In this document: piece by piece, positions 6,444-16,357 of the stretch
How the letters are laid out: each line of letters opens with the position of its first letter
Position numbering within the stretch: position 1 is the first letter of the stretch
Source: a virus
Reading direction: 5' to 3' (one strand)
DNA: 35,341 nt
IMG/VR virus record: IMGVR_UViG_3300017786_000050
Location: 1 to 35,341 of that record
Program-made: the position numbers and the translations under genes
Notes under the pieces: generated by a model
What the model was told of the DNA's origin: nothing
Seen by the model: only the letters and a program-made list of their open reading frames with translations
The model's database searches: none

Positions 6444-7067
6444 TTAGTATAGTTGTCCAACTTTATTGGCTAATTTCACTAATCTTTCACTTATTTTTTT
6501 CATAGCCGCATGGGTTCTTTTCCAATAGGTTTTAGAATCCACATTAAGTTCGTTTTTAAGTCTTACATTTATCTTAACAAGTTTATCAAGCTCATTTAAT
6601 TTATCACGAACTTCTCTCATTGACCAACCTATTTTTTGTCTTGGGGTCATTGTGTCATCGTTACGATAATTGTGGTATTGCCCCTCGTTTACACTTTCAA
6701 GTCTCTTATCAACCTGTTTTGCTTTACTTGGTTGAACTCTGGTTACGCTTACAATATCTCCACGTTTCTTTATTTGTTTTGCAACAATCATTTTAGCTTC
6801 AGCCTTAGAACCAGCATCAACTATAACACTACCTAAACCATCGACTTTAACATGAAATTTAGCTTCATCCACTTTAGAATATCCACCAGCTGTTGTGATA
6901 GCCTTTTCTTTCTTTTTATCTTTCTTAGACTTGGGTTTAGTCTGAAAAGCGTATGGTGTTTTAGGTGGCCCTTCACCGCCATCAAGGTTACCTGTCATAG
7001 AGGCTTCTTCAATTTCTTTACGAATCAGCCTTCTGATAATTTCTTTAATCTTGTCGTTTGTGGACAT
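6444..7067 (-). CDS. Head-module protein, probable protease substrate
   Basis: The protein has 207 residues and starts at an ATG after AAGGAG. The short N-terminal helix ends in IEEASMTGNLDGGEGPP, giving an I-E-E/A site near residue 21. Residues 65-112 look like a small alpha/beta unit (KVDGLGSVIVDAGSKAEA). ESVNEG at 124-129 then leads into a C-terminal helical domain (QKIGWSMREVRDKLNELDKL). The two x-E/A-or-G sites separate three parts, as in the other suspected polyproteins. I recall similar sequences from marine T4-like phages but no function. It overlaps the upstream gene by 23 bases. Confidence 0.78.
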   Translation of the reverse strand: MSTNDKIKEIIRRLIRKEIEEASMTGNLDGGEGPPKTPYAFQTKPKSKKDKKKEKAITTAGGYSKVDEAKFHVKVDGLGSVIVDAGSKAEAKMIVAKQIKKRGDIVSVTRVQPSKAKQVDKRLESVNEGQYHNYRNDDTMTPRQKIGWSMREVRDKLNELDKLVKINVRLKNELNVDSKTYWKRTHAAMKKISERLVKLANKVGQLY

Positions 7068-7920
7068 TATTAATCTCCTTAACTAACTCGTAATATCTCA
7101 TTAAACTTAAAACTTGTTTTTCTTCTATTACTCTACCCTTTGTTAAGTTGACTATTTGCTTTATCGCCTCATAAAGTTTTATCTTAGTTACTTTATCCTT
7201 AACTCTTGGTAGGTGATATTGTAATTCTTTACGAACAGATTTTACTTCTTCATTAACGAATTGTCTCATCTGATTAGTATTGCTTATATTATTAATGTAA
7301 TTTTTAAGCAGCCCTTTTTGAGATTCATCTAATGATTTATATTTCTTGTTGAATTTATCAACTAAGATTTTATAAGTTAATAGTCTTAAGTCTTTATCGT
7401 TTTGACTATATTCCTTAATAATTTTATCCTGCTTATCATTAGTATTCATGTTAGTATTAGTAATGTGCTCGAGTACAGTAAACTTAGAATTTAAAACCTG
7501 TTCCGCATTGTACTCTTCTCGTGACGATTCACTTTGAAATACATTGTAGATTGATGCTAATAATTTATAGTTAGGTATTCTACCATTGAAAAAATCTTTA
7601 GTGTCAAAAGACTCATTGATTTTTTTGATAAGATTATACTTCTCATTCTTAATCTTAGCATTTGAAATTCTTTTTCTTGAATTTACAACAATCTCTATTA
7701 GGTGATTAGCCTTATTTTCTGATTTATAATTTTTTTCTGTTAACAACTTGTATAATTGTAATTCTCTACCTAAACAAGTGTTTTCGTTGAATGTATCTTT
7801 AACTATGTCTACGGCTTTAGAATCTTTTCCATTCAAAACGTCGACGGTGATTTGTCTGGTAAGTAATTCGTAAAGAATTCCCGTATTTTTTATCTTCGAG
7901 TGCTTTAATTTTTTACCCAT
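7045..7920 (-). CDS. Head-core-position protein of unknown function
   Basis: The protein has 291 residues. I chose the ATG at 7920 over the ATG at 7935 because a GGAG lies nine bases before it and none precedes the other. The sequence begins KKLKHSKIKNTGILYELLTRQ and is helical and lysine-rich throughout, with one Cys near residue 50. Its place between portal and protease is where T4 carries the small core genes 67 and 68, but it is far longer and not visibly related. It is likely a prohead core or portal-assembly factor. This rests on position only. Confidence 0.78.
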   Translation of the reverse strand: MGKKLKHSKIKNTGILYELLTRQITVDVLNGKDSKAVDIVKDTFNENTCLGRELQLYKLLTEKNYKSENKANHLIEIVVNSRKRISNAKIKNEKYNLIKKINESFDTKDFFNGRIPNYKLLASIYNVFQSESSREEYNAEQVLNSKFTVLEHITNTNMNTNDKQDKIIKEYSQNDKDLRLLTYKILVDKFNKKYKSLDESQKGLLKNYINNISNTNQMRQFVNEEVKSVRKELQYHLPRVKDKVTKIKLYEAIKQIVNLTKGRVIEEKQVLSLMRYYELVKEINNVHKRQD

Positions 7921-7955
7921 TGTAAAAAGCTCCATTTTAGTATATATGGTTAATT

Positions 7956-7963
7956 ATAAATAT
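7956..7963. promoter_or_regulatory. AT-rich box (ATAAATAT on plus strand)
   Basis: TATAAATA reads on the plus strand in the gap downstream of the portal gene, 35 bases upstream of the start at 7920 and against the gene direction. On the coding strand TATACT follows about 20 bases later and could be a sigma70-like -10 box, but no -35 match is convincing. Confidence 0.25.
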
Positions 7964-7977
7964 AAAGTAAAGTGATT

Positions 7978-9792
7978 TTATTCATTTGTTAAGGAGTCAA
8001 CTTCTTCAATATATTCTTGTTGTAATTCATTTGTTTCAGTTAAAATTTTAGTTTCGTTATCCAATTTCATTGATTTCTTCAATTTATCGAAGTGTGCTAG
8101 TGCCAAAGTCCTTGAAGATTTTGTAGCATTTTTTCTATCTACATTACCCAAGGGGTCTCTACCTCTTGCACTAAAATCTTTTCCATACTTTGGTGTTTCT
8201 TTTGGACGACCAGCACCCTCAAAACCACCTTTAGGTGAACCACCCTTGTCATCTAACTCATGTCCTGTTCTTCCCATAGCCATATCGGATGGTGTGCCTG
8301 TAGCTTCACCACTCTCCTCAGGATCGTTTCCTTCATTTTCTATCTGTGAACGTCTGAATTTTTGTTTAAAGTCATCTACTATACCCTCGTCTTCACTTTT
8401 GATTTCTTCATCAGTAAAATTAAATATATTTTTGTATATCCATTCTGATGATAATAAACCATCTTGAATCATTGAGGAAGCTAATCTTGTCTTAGAATCC
8501 CAAAGTTCTATCTTTTCTTGTTCGTATATTGTGGATGGACTTGTTAATTTTAAATCAAAGTCAATTAAATCTGAGTCTGTATATCCTTGTGCATATAAAT
8601 GTACAATAGCTATCTTAGTCAATTCACTTACAGATATTCTTTGTATACGTTCTATTGTACGAGCAAATCTTACGTCTTCAGCTGCTAAAGTAGCTTTCGA
8701 ACCAACATTTTCTTCAAATCCCAAGAATGCTTTTGGTATTCTCAATGAAGATAGTAATTTATTTTTAAGATATTCAATGTCCTCAGTAGCTTCATAGGTT
8801 AAACCAGGTAATGAATCTATACTTGTACCACTATCACCTCCTCGTACAGGTAAGAAAAAGTCCTCAGTTATATTCTGCATATTATATCTTAAGTTGTAAT
8901 CACCCGTTGTCTCATCAATAATGGGTGTCTTTTTCATTTTATTAATAACTTGTTGCATGTAATTATCAACCTCTGCTGGTGGAATATTACCAATATCTAA
9001 TTTAAATACTCTTTTTTCAGGTGCTCTCATAATACGATGTATTAACATAGCATCTTCCATAAGTGTCAATTGTTTATAGATTTTTCTACCACCTTCGATT
9101 TGTGATTTACCATATGGTAAGTAATTAGAATCTGATAACAATCTAAAGTGTGCTACTTGGAAATTTTCTAATTCTTCTTTTGTAGAGGAGTTTTGTTTTT
9201 TATATCTTGATGGTTGACTGTTTGATTCTATAACAAACTTGACAAACTCAGGATTTTCCGGGTCTAAACCCTCTAATCTCGTCACATCATAAACTGGTAA
9301 GGGAACTACATTTGTAATACCATATTTTTCGTCAATATCTAACTTTAAAAAGAAATCACCATACTTACACATATTACGAATCCATGGCCATAGATTAAAT
9401 TCTATATTCAATATATCATAAAAAAGATTATGTAGAATTTTCTTTATTTGGTCATTACTAGAATTGATTGTTAGTACCTCACCATATTCTGATTTCATGG
9501 TTGACTCATCTGAATAGATATCCAAAGCTGAAGAAATTATAGCATCAGCATCCATAGCCTCATAGTCTTGAAAAAGATTTAATCTCATCGATTTCGTTGT
9601 TAGGCTGTCTGAATATCCACTCAATCCTGCACCAGCATAAATTTTTTGATACCTATCAACTAGATTACTTCTAGAATAGGATTGTGTTCTACTTGTATCT
9701 GCAACACGAAGTTGTTTACCTCCGACATTCCTAACAATTACATTTGTAGAAAATAATCTTTGTAGTCTTGCAAATAAACTTGTATCTGCCAT
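7978..9792 (-). CDS. 20: Portal vertex protein, gp20-like
   Basis: The protein has 604 residues and starts at an ATG behind GAGG. It forms the dodecameric ring at one capsid vertex through which DNA enters and leaves. Family landmarks are WPWIRNMCKYGDFFLKLDI (around residue 130), the block RIMRAPEKRVFKLDIGNIPP, and LLSSLRIPKAFLGFEE followed by GSKATLAAEDVRFARTI. The C-terminal 120 residues are polar and glycine-rich (GHELDDKGGSPKGGF), a likely flexible tail. Terminase lies directly upstream with a 8-base gap. In T4 the tail genes 18 and 19 separate 17 from 20; they are absent here. Confidence 0.95.
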   Translation of the reverse strand: MADTSLFARLQRLFSTNVIVRNVGGKQLRVADTSRTQSYSRSNLVDRYQKIYAGAGLSGYSDSLTTKSMRLNLFQDYEAMDADAIISSALDIYSDESTMKSEYGEVLTINSSNDQIKKILHNLFYDILNIEFNLWPWIRNMCKYGDFFLKLDIDEKYGITNVVPLPVYDVTRLEGLDPENPEFVKFVIESNSQPSRYKKQNSSTKEELENFQVAHFRLLSDSNYLPYGKSQIEGGRKIYKQLTLMEDAMLIHRIMRAPEKRVFKLDIGNIPPAEVDNYMQQVINKMKKTPIIDETTGDYNLRYNMQNITEDFFLPVRGGDSGTSIDSLPGLTYEATEDIEYLKNKLLSSLRIPKAFLGFEENVGSKATLAAEDVRFARTIERIQRISVSELTKIAIVHLYAQGYTDSDLIDFDLKLTSPSTIYEQEKIELWDSKTRLASSMIQDGLLSSEWIYKNIFNFTDEEIKSEDEGIVDDFKQKFRRSQIENEGNDPEESGEATGTPSDMAMGRTGHELDDKGGSPKGGFEGAGRPKETPKYGKDFSARGRDPLGNVDRKNATKSSRTLALAHFDKLKKSMKLDNETKILTETNELQQEYIEEVDSLTNE

Positions 9793-9800
9793 TTTTTACC

Positions 9801-11384
9801 TCACTTAATTAACCACTCTAATGATTCTTCTTGCTTGTTAACACTCATTGTCCAAGAATCATTTTTTTGGGTTTCGTTTGTATAAATTCCTTTATGTGAA
9901 TTTATATTTGTTATTGCTGTTTTTTGTAATTCAATTCCTTCTGCTCTTAATCTGAGGGCAGTCTCTCTTATCCAAAGACCCATTGAAAATGACATAACGA
10001 GGTCATCGTTATATCCTCTCATAGCCTCTGCTCTACTTCCGTTATATATAAATACAAACAACTCATCAATTAATCGCTGTGAATGTACTATGACGGACTT
10101 TTCTCTAAAAAATTCTTCTAATTTAGCGATTACTAATGGTCTTGTCTTAGATGTTAGGGTAAAACCTGGTACTAAACCCTTTTCCAACCTATTTATTTTA
10201 TTATTTACCTGTCTGTGCACATCAACCACCTGTAAATCTTTACTCATATAAAAAAGGTTTTCGTATCCCCTATCAATTGTTTGTTGTATTGTAGCCCAAC
10301 CAATATTGTTGTTCTCAATCACCAGCAGTGCATTATTATACTCGGTTGCGATGTTCACTAATAAATTACCATAATCTCGTGTGGACATTCTACCTTTATA
10401 TTCTGCGACTTGCTCTAATGTTTCTATATCCAAAATATGAAAAGCTGAGTAGTCTGTACTATCTCCTCTACTAACGTCAGCACATACTATGTAATCTTTT
10501 GTGTAGTTTGGTGGTTCCCATATCCAAACATTACTATCAATGCCTCTTTTTTCAATTGGCTCTCTTAAATGTTTTTGTCTATATTCTTCTAATATTACAC
10601 CATCAACCACACTTTGACCAGAAGTAATGAAGTCACAATCACATTCTTGAGCCGCTAGTGATGGGCCAAGTAATTTATCTTGTTCCTCTCTCCAATCTTC
10701 AGCTCTATCTGGATGTACAGTCCAATGGAGTCTTGTAAAATTAAAATCATTCAAACCATCTTCTGCATCCATCCAAGTTCTGTGAAACCAATTACCAACA
10801 CCATTTGGTGTAGATAATGCGATACATTGTCCACCAGTTGATAACGTTTGTGATGCCGCTGCCCATATGCCATCTATCTTGTCAATAAAAGCTGCCTCAT
10901 CAAGTATCAATAAAGACAGAGCTTCAGAACGACCACTATCTTCTCCACTCGATACAGCTTTTATCTGAGAACCATTCTTGTATCTCAAACTCAATTTGTT
11001 ATCTTCAACACACTTTTGTTTTAACCAACCAGGTAAACTCGCGTGCATAACACGTACCTTTGTTACCAAGTTTTTAGCTACCTCTTGTTTTGTAGCAATT
11101 ACCAAGATATTTTTATCTTGATGAAACGTCATCATCCATAACGAATATCCAGCTGTCAATGTAGATATACCTAACTGACGAGCTTTTAAAATAATATTAA
11201 ACCTATGTTGTACAAAATCGGATACTGTATTTTCTTGAAAGTCATAAAGATGGAATGGTATTTTTCCATGCATAGGGTGTTGTATGACACAATACTTTTT
11301 TAAAAAGTATACAGGATCAGCTGCACATTTTACGTACTCCTGCTTTATTACATCTTTTAATTGCCCTTTTTTATTTCTGTCCAT
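9801..11384 (-). CDS. 17: Terminase large subunit, gp17-like
   Basis: This is the DNA-packaging motor, 527 residues, with AGGAAG before the ATG. The N-terminal ATPase has a variant Walker A, RQLGIST (69-75), where T4 has RQLGKTT. The usual lysine is absent at that point, as in several terminases where a nearby basic residue substitutes. Walker B is LLILDEAAF (D162, E163). The C-terminal RNase H-like nuclease shows ADVSRGDSTDYS (D303), LLVIENN (E357) and GYNDDLVMS (D460/D461). It overlaps the small gene upstream by 14 bases. No recognisable small terminase gene lies nearby. Confidence 0.95.
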   Translation of the reverse strand: MDRNKKGQLKDVIKQEYVKCAADPVYFLKKYCVIQHPMHGKIPFHLYDFQENTVSDFVQHRFNIILKARQLGISTLTAGYSLWMMTFHQDKNILVIATKQEVAKNLVTKVRVMHASLPGWLKQKCVEDNKLSLRYKNGSQIKAVSSGEDSGRSEALSLLILDEAAFIDKIDGIWAAASQTLSTGGQCIALSTPNGVGNWFHRTWMDAEDGLNDFNFTRLHWTVHPDRAEDWREEQDKLLGPSLAAQECDCDFITSGQSVVDGVILEEYRQKHLREPIEKRGIDSNVWIWEPPNYTKDYIVCADVSRGDSTDYSAFHILDIETLEQVAEYKGRMSTRDYGNLLVNIATEYNNALLVIENNNIGWATIQQTIDRGYENLFYMSKDLQVVDVHRQVNNKINRLEKGLVPGFTLTSKTRPLVIAKLEEFFREKSVIVHSQRLIDELFVFIYNGSRAEAMRGYNDDLVMSFSMGLWIRETALRLRAEGIELQKTAITNINSHKGIYTNETQKNDSWTMSVNKQEESLEWLIK

Positions 11385-11652
11385 TACTTCCTTTTGTTGA
11401 ATATTTCAATCCAACCCTTTCCATTATATCACTCAAAGTGTATCTGCCTGTCACTTCACATAAATCCATTTCAGAAAATATATCTGATTTCAAAACATCC
11501 TCTACTAAAGTTTCAAAATCCTCTTCAATTTCATAACCCACGCCTGTCTCATCTGCATAATCACCTGCTATGTCTTGTAAATCCTCAATCAGCTCTAACA
11601 ATCTGATTATTTTAGTTCCACTAATTACGTATGATTTATGTTTATCAAACAT
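11371..11652 (-). CDS. Small acidic protein upstream of terminase
   Basis: The protein has 93 residues, mostly Asp/Glu-rich helix (IEEDFETLVEDVLKSDIF), with one Cys near residue 66. The ATG follows the previous stop directly and has no Shine-Dalgarno, so it probably depends on re-initiation. T4 has gene 16 (small terminase) in this place, but 93 acidic residues without a helix-turn-helix do not resemble gp16. A packaging accessory is possible; there is no direct evidence. Confidence 0.7.
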   Translation of the reverse strand: MFDKHKSYVISGTKIIRLLELIEDLQDIAGDYADETGVGYEIEEDFETLVEDVLKSDIFSEMDLCEVTGRYTLSDIMERVGLKYSTKGSNGQK

Positions 11653-12174
11653 TTATTGTAAATTTTTTTCCATTTCTTCTAAGTATTCAAGAGCCTCATC
11701 TGCTTTTTTATTCAACTCTTCACTATCATTAAACCACTTTTCTTTTGATAACTGCTGTCCATCAGGATTTATTTGATTATATACCGATGGTGCTTTTTGA
11801 CCTCTCCACTCTTCAATAGATTCTCGTTGTTCTTGTATCCAAGCTATCCTATTTTCTTTTTCTTTACTTTTAATCCATTCATCATATGTTCCGTTAACTC
11901 TCATCTTATGTTCTGCTTGTATCTGACACTCAAAACAATGATTGTAAAGAACCCACATTTTGTTATCTAATCTTTTTTTCATCACCCGATTACAACTTGG
12001 ACAAAACCAAGGCATTCTGGCTTCTTTCATAATATCAGATAGTCTATCTATCTGGTCACCAGTTGTTTCATCTTTTGTATCATATCCAACCATGACTCTT
12101 TTTTCAGGTGCTTCACCTCTTAATATAGCACGCATAGCTTTATCTTGTCGAACTTCTTCCCTACTTTTTCCCAT
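11653..12174 (-). CDS. Zinc-ribbon protein upstream of terminase
   Basis: The protein has 173 residues. A four-cysteine zinc ribbon is clear: WFCPSCNRVM, then about 17 residues later NHCFECQ, spanning roughly residues 57-83. A charged helical C-terminus rich in E, K and W follows. Similar zinc-ribbon proteins sit beside the terminase in T4-like marine phages as I recall, without known function. Binding to DNA or to the packaging complex is a reasonable guess from location. Confidence 0.78.
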   Translation of the reverse strand: MGKSREEVRQDKAMRAILRGEAPEKRVMVGYDTKDETTGDQIDRLSDIMKEARMPWFCPSCNRVMKKRLDNKMWVLYNHCFECQIQAEHKMRVNGTYDEWIKSKEKENRIAWIQEQRESIEEWRGQKAPSVYNQINPDGQQLSKEKWFNDSEELNKKADEALEYLEEMEKNLQ

Positions 12175-12182
12175 AATAACCT

Positions 12183-15100
12183 CTAAAAATTTAATAATCC
12201 TAATATTTGATTAACAGGTGCAAAAGCGCCTGTAAACTTATATGTATTTCCTTTATATTTAAACACTATTCCCTCAGTAGGAACTATTGATGATAGTCCG
12301 CCAATCTTTTCTAACTTACTGAGTTGATGTCTAAGTGTTTCAATTTTTTTGATATCACCTCCACTCTTTACTGTCTTTATCGCTTTTATTACATCTTTTC
12401 TTATTTTCTGTACTGCTTTGTCTGGCGATGCAACTAAATATCCACTAATGTTTTTTAGTATTTCTGCACCCACGTCAAAAAATAAAACTTCAAATGGTTT
12501 CATGTTTTGCTTTACATACTTTGCGTGGTCTGTTTTATCGAATGACAATGCCCAATCAAGAAACTTTTTATTGTCTATATCTTTTCTCATTGTTTGAACA
12601 GAATATGATTTATCAATAAATGCCCATCTTTTTGTTAAATTTACTAATATAGTATTAGGTATCTTATAACGATATTGTTTTGCAGCGTTAAAAATAAATT
12701 CTTCCCAAAATCTTTGATGATAAAGTGCTAATGTATCATTATCTTTTAGGGCATATTGTTTTTTTAATTTATCTAACCTAGCTAAATAAGTTTTTTTCTT
12801 TGTACCAAAGTTTTGTGTTTTTGGTACTGATAAGAATTGTGGTTTGCCTATTTTAAAATGCTTTTGAATATTTTGATTTACCTGTTTTATCATACCTGCT
12901 AACATACGAGCAGAATCTTTAGGTTGCCCTATTGCTTTACCACTTTCATTGTACTCTAAAGTCCCATGAAAAATAATTTGTGATTTATCATAATCTATTA
13001 CGTTAGCCGAAGCAGGATATATAACTTCTAAGTTCATCCATCTTTTACCATTACTAAAAACTTTTTCTTTTTGTGGGTCGGATAATTTACCTACTGCTTT
13101 ACTTAGGTCTTTCATAGCGAAAACAAAAGCGTTTCTTATGTCACCTCTACCAGCGAATTTAGATGCTACACCAGCCGTATCCATCGCTGTTGCTCCAAAA
13201 TTTTTAAGTTGTCCTTTGTTTCTAGCTGTAACCAATTTCCCATTTACCCAAGAAACCATTAGGTTTTGACCATCAAGTTTCTCTGTAACATTATCTTCTC
13301 GGCTTAAATTACCACCGAGTCCATTAATAACTATCTGTTTTAAATCTGAAAACTTAAGATTTTTATCATCAAAGGGATGATTCATATGTCCGTATGCTCC
13401 ACCCTCAATGATTAACTTGACTTCTTCTTTTAAATCTAACTTATCAACTTCGGTATTAGCAACATTATCTTTACCAACACCACCAACAACTGGTGTTTCT
13501 ACTTCGACACCTGTATATGATTTTCCGTCAGGTGTTATTCCCATCCACTTTATTAATTCATATCCAAGATTGCTTAATACCACATCGTTTATGTAAGCCT
13601 TATACGAGTCTATCGGACTATTAACACCAAACCTTGAACCATAATCACCTGATTGGGTTTTACCATAAGCTACTGCTGGTACAGTTGAATAACTAAGTGT
13701 ATAATCGTAATCAGGATTAATTGCATGTTTTGATAAAATATAATTTATCACTTCCCACCCTTGACCTGCGTACATATCATCCAACCATGATTTAGAATAT
13801 TTTTTGTAATCTGAGAAACCACGATAAAATGTAGGTGGCCCATCATCGGTTGGTGATAAAGCACTTGAAGAAGCTTCTTTTAATATTTTTGATATTTTAT
13901 GACCTACCAAAAAAGCATCTATATTTTCAAATAATTTTTTAAACTTATTTGTCATCATATTATAGATACCCTTGTCAAAGTATCCAAAAGCTTGTTTAAA
14001 TAATTTTTCTCTATCTTTTTCATAATCTGGTGAACCAAGTAACTGTCTCATCACAGTTCCACTTATTTCCTTACCACCCACTTTAATAGATACGTGAGGA
14101 GCTGTGAGAATATAACCGTGTTCTTTATATCCTAATATATTACCTCTGTTCTTATCATAATCTTTAAAATACTTTCCACCCTTTAACCTACCCGCGTCTT
14201 TAGCACCAAATATGTAGATAACAGCTGTTGTTTTCTCGTCATACTTTTTTAATACATTGTTAGCTACATAAGGTGACTTTTCTTGTATGATACGATTTTT
14301 TGGTATACCCATCTTTACCATATGACGAACTTTTTCTTTAAAGTTCATAGGATGTCTTGGTGGTTGTTTTATATTTGATGTAGTGATGTAAGCATCATCT
14401 ACTCTTGACTTCAACCAATCATAGGTTTTTTTATGATGAGGGCCAAATGGTTGAAATCTACCACCATAGATACCAACTACTTTTTTGATTTTAGTTCTGT
14501 CCTCTTTTATTTTTTCATAACCACTACCATAAGGAACTGAAGTGTTCCCTTTCTTCTTCATCTTTTTTACCATTTTTCTACTTGGTGATGGGATTGTTCC
14601 GTCAAAACTAAAAGTCTCTGTTTTACCCGTATCGGTTTTAAGAAAAGGGCCTCTTCTAAGTGTTTGAAATCTCACAGGTACTTCTTGACCAAATAATTTT
14701 CTTGGTGCTAAAATTCTTAGTGTAACCAATTTTTTAGGATTATCAACTTTAATAGTTTCAAACTCTATCTCTTTATACTTTTTACCCTTATGTGTGAGAT
14801 TCTTACCAGTAATGAATTTTTCTATCTTGTTACCTCTAACTGCAAAAGCTTCTGAAAGACCTTGCTGTTTTAATATTTGTTGTTTTTTAATCCAACTCTT
14901 TGCTATTTTATTTTTAATTGGTTGTTTTGTAAACTTACTAACGCCTTTTTTAACAAGTGAAGCAAACTTTTTCTGAGCTACATTAGGTTTTAAAAACTTA
15001 GAATTATCCACAATAAGAAAATTTGATTTAAATAAATTCTGAAACTTACCGAGATTAGCTTGAACACCTTTCCAACTCTTTTCTAATAAATCTGGTGGTA

Positions 15101-16064
15101 ATATTCTATCTCGTTCTTGATTACGTTGTTGTGCTACATCGAGAGAGGTATTAACAAATACCATATAGGTATCGTAACCATCTTCTTGTAATTCTCTTTT
15201 CATCTTAGCTATCTTACCATAATCATGACCCGTTCCATCAATAATCATACCTAACTTACCATCTTGATACAACTTCATTCTTTGTTTAGTAAGTGATTTG
15301 GCATAATCTCTTAAACCACTCTGACCTTTAGATGTTAAATCTTTAAACAACTCATCTGGCATCTTATCTAAATCTGTACCGAATCCGTATTTGTTCAGAA
15401 GAAACTTTAACTCTTTATCTGAGTTTATCATCTTCATACCACTCATAGAAATGTTTAATCGCTCAGGTATACCAAATAAATTTTTAGCTACATAAGTCTT
15501 ACCACTACCTGGCCCACCAGCAAGAAATACAGCTTTGAATATACCAGGATCGTTAACACCCTCGTTTATATTTTCTTCTTGTTTTAGTATTCTGAATGTT
15601 GTAACCTTTTTACCATTAATAGTTGGCATTCCGTGGTCATCTTTATCGATTGATTTGACTACAACCTTTTTATTTTTAAACCTACCAGTAAGAATAGTAT
15701 CACCTATTTTTACAGGTATGTTAATATCCTCATTCTTCTTTTTAGTTTTCTTTTTCATCTGATTGATGTATTTACGATACACGGCGGCTTGTGACTTTTT
15801 ACCCATCTCACGAGCACGTTGTTCCATAGCTACTGCAGCTTGTATCTTATGCGCGTGGGAACGACCACTCGACTTAATTTTACTTACCGACGCTTGCGCA
15901 TCTTTTACGGTAGCAAACTTAAGACCCTTGATGGTTCCTTTTGGGTTTTCATCCGTGTATAAATCTGAATGAGATTTGGAGCCACGATGTTGTCCTTTTT
16001 TTCTTGGGACTCTTGGTGCCTCGGTCAGTATTGATTCTACTAACCATTTTGTAAGTTTATTCAT
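12183..16064 (-). CDS. Multi-enzyme polyprotein: P-loop kinase, NMNAT-like transferase, ligase-type domain
   Basis: The protein has 1293 residues. Residues 1-20 resemble the cleavable leader (WLVESILTEAP). Residues 32-110 are a basic helical module. Residues 175-370 are a P-loop kinase of zeta-toxin or polynucleotide-kinase type (Walker A GGPGSGKT 183-190; MIIDGTGHD 273-281). Residues 528-680 are a nucleotidyltransferase resembling NMN adenylyltransferase (GGRFQPFGPHHKKT, and ISGTVMRQ 667-674). Residues 740-860 are an unknown domain beginning FYRGFSDYKK. Residues 885-1293 have covalent nucleotidyltransferase motifs: EKLDG with K929, LEVIYP near 1012, and EGIVFKYKGNTYKFTG near 1264 (similar to DUF6267 as recalled). 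Sites LTE/A (15), INE/G (168), LSE/A (405), LKE/A (730) and IIE/G (887) lie between these parts. Nucleic-acid repair or NAD metabolism is inferred. Confidence 0.85.
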   Translation of the reverse strand: MNKLTKWLVESILTEAPRVPRKKGQHRGSKSHSDLYTDENPKGTIKGLKFATVKDAQASVSKIKSSGRSHAHKIQAAVAMEQRAREMGKKSQAAVYRKYINQMKKKTKKKNEDINIPVKIGDTILTGRFKNKKVVVKSIDKDDHGMPTINGKKVTTFRILKQEENINEGVNDPGIFKAVFLAGGPGSGKTYVAKNLFGIPERLNISMSGMKMINSDKELKFLLNKYGFGTDLDKMPDELFKDLTSKGQSGLRDYAKSLTKQRMKLYQDGKLGMIIDGTGHDYGKIAKMKRELQEDGYDTYMVFVNTSLDVAQQRNQERDRILPPDLLEKSWKGVQANLGKFQNLFKSNFLIVDNSKFLKPNVAQKKFASLVKKGVSKFTKQPIKNKIAKSWIKKQQILKQQGLSEAFAVRGNKIEKFITGKNLTHKGKKYKEIEFETIKVDNPKKLVTLRILAPRKLFGQEVPVRFQTLRRGPFLKTDTGKTETFSFDGTIPSPSRKMVKKMKKKGNTSVPYGSGYEKIKEDRTKIKKVVGIYGGRFQPFGPHHKKTYDWLKSRVDDAYITTSNIKQPPRHPMNFKEKVRHMVKMGIPKNRIIQEKSPYVANNVLKKYDEKTTAVIYIFGAKDAGRLKGGKYFKDYDKNRGNILGYKEHGYILTAPHVSIKVGGKEISGTVMRQLLGSPDYEKDREKLFKQAFGYFDKGIYNMMTNKFKKLFENIDAFLVGHKISKILKEASSSALSPTDDGPPTFYRGFSDYKKYSKSWLDDMYAGQGWEVINYILSKHAINPDYDYTLSYSTVPAVAYGKTQSGDYGSRFGVNSPIDSYKAYINDVVLSNLGYELIKWMGITPDGKSYTGVEVETPVVGGVGKDNVANTEVDKLDLKEEVKLIIEGGAYGHMNHPFDDKNLKFSDLKQIVINGLGGNLSREDNVTEKLDGQNLMVSWVNGKLVTARNKGQLKNFGATAMDTAGVASKFAGRGDIRNAFVFAMKDLSKAVGKLSDPQKEKVFSNGKRWMNLEVIYPASANVIDYDKSQIIFHGTLEYNESGKAIGQPKDSARMLAGMIKQVNQNIQKHFKIGKPQFLSVPKTQNFGTKKKTYLARLDKLKKQYALKDNDTLALYHQRFWEEFIFNAAKQYRYKIPNTILVNLTKRWAFIDKSYSVQTMRKDIDNKKFLDWALSFDKTDHAKYVKQNMKPFEVLFFDVGAEILKNISGYLVASPDKAVQKIRKDVIKAIKTVKSGGDIKKIETLRHQLSKLEKIGGLSSIVPTEGIVFKYKGNTYKFTGAFAPVNQILGLLNF

Positions 16065-16065
16065 T

Positions 16066-16347
16066 TTAGAATATTACGTGAACTGTACCACTACCACTAA
16101 CTTTAGAAACTCCAATTTCGAATAGGGTTTTAACCGTAAAAGCTGAAGCGGCTACTGCATTTCCATCCGTCGGAGTTATCACAGAGCTACCAGCACTTTC
16201 AACAATAAATCCACTTGTGCCCGATAATGAGCCAGTAAATTCTAATATTTCTTCACTTGTTGTTTTTATTTTACCGAACTTAGCTTTATCAGTATTATTA
16301 GTAAGAGTTCTACCACTTATACCGCTTGTTTGAGTTGGGGTTGCCAT
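16066..16347 (-). CDS. Small structural protein, probably tail or head decoration
   Basis: The protein has 93 residues, with AGGAG before the ATG. It is rich in Ser, Thr and Gly with alternating hydrophobics (SGFIVESAGSSVITPTDG), has no Cys, and ends VSGSGTVHVIF. Composition and place next to the fibre genes suggest a small beta-structured virion protein. The family is not recognised. Confidence 0.7.
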   Translation of the reverse strand: MATPTQTSGISGRTLTNNTDKAKFGKIKTTSEEILEFTGSLSGTSGFIVESAGSSVITPTDGNAVAASAFTVKTLFEIGVSKVSGSGTVHVIF

Positions 16348-16357
16348 TTATTTTCTC

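Noticed and set aside
11371-11652. Small terminase (gp16) call from position upstream of gp17
   Set aside because: The protein is short and acidic with no DNA-binding helix pattern.
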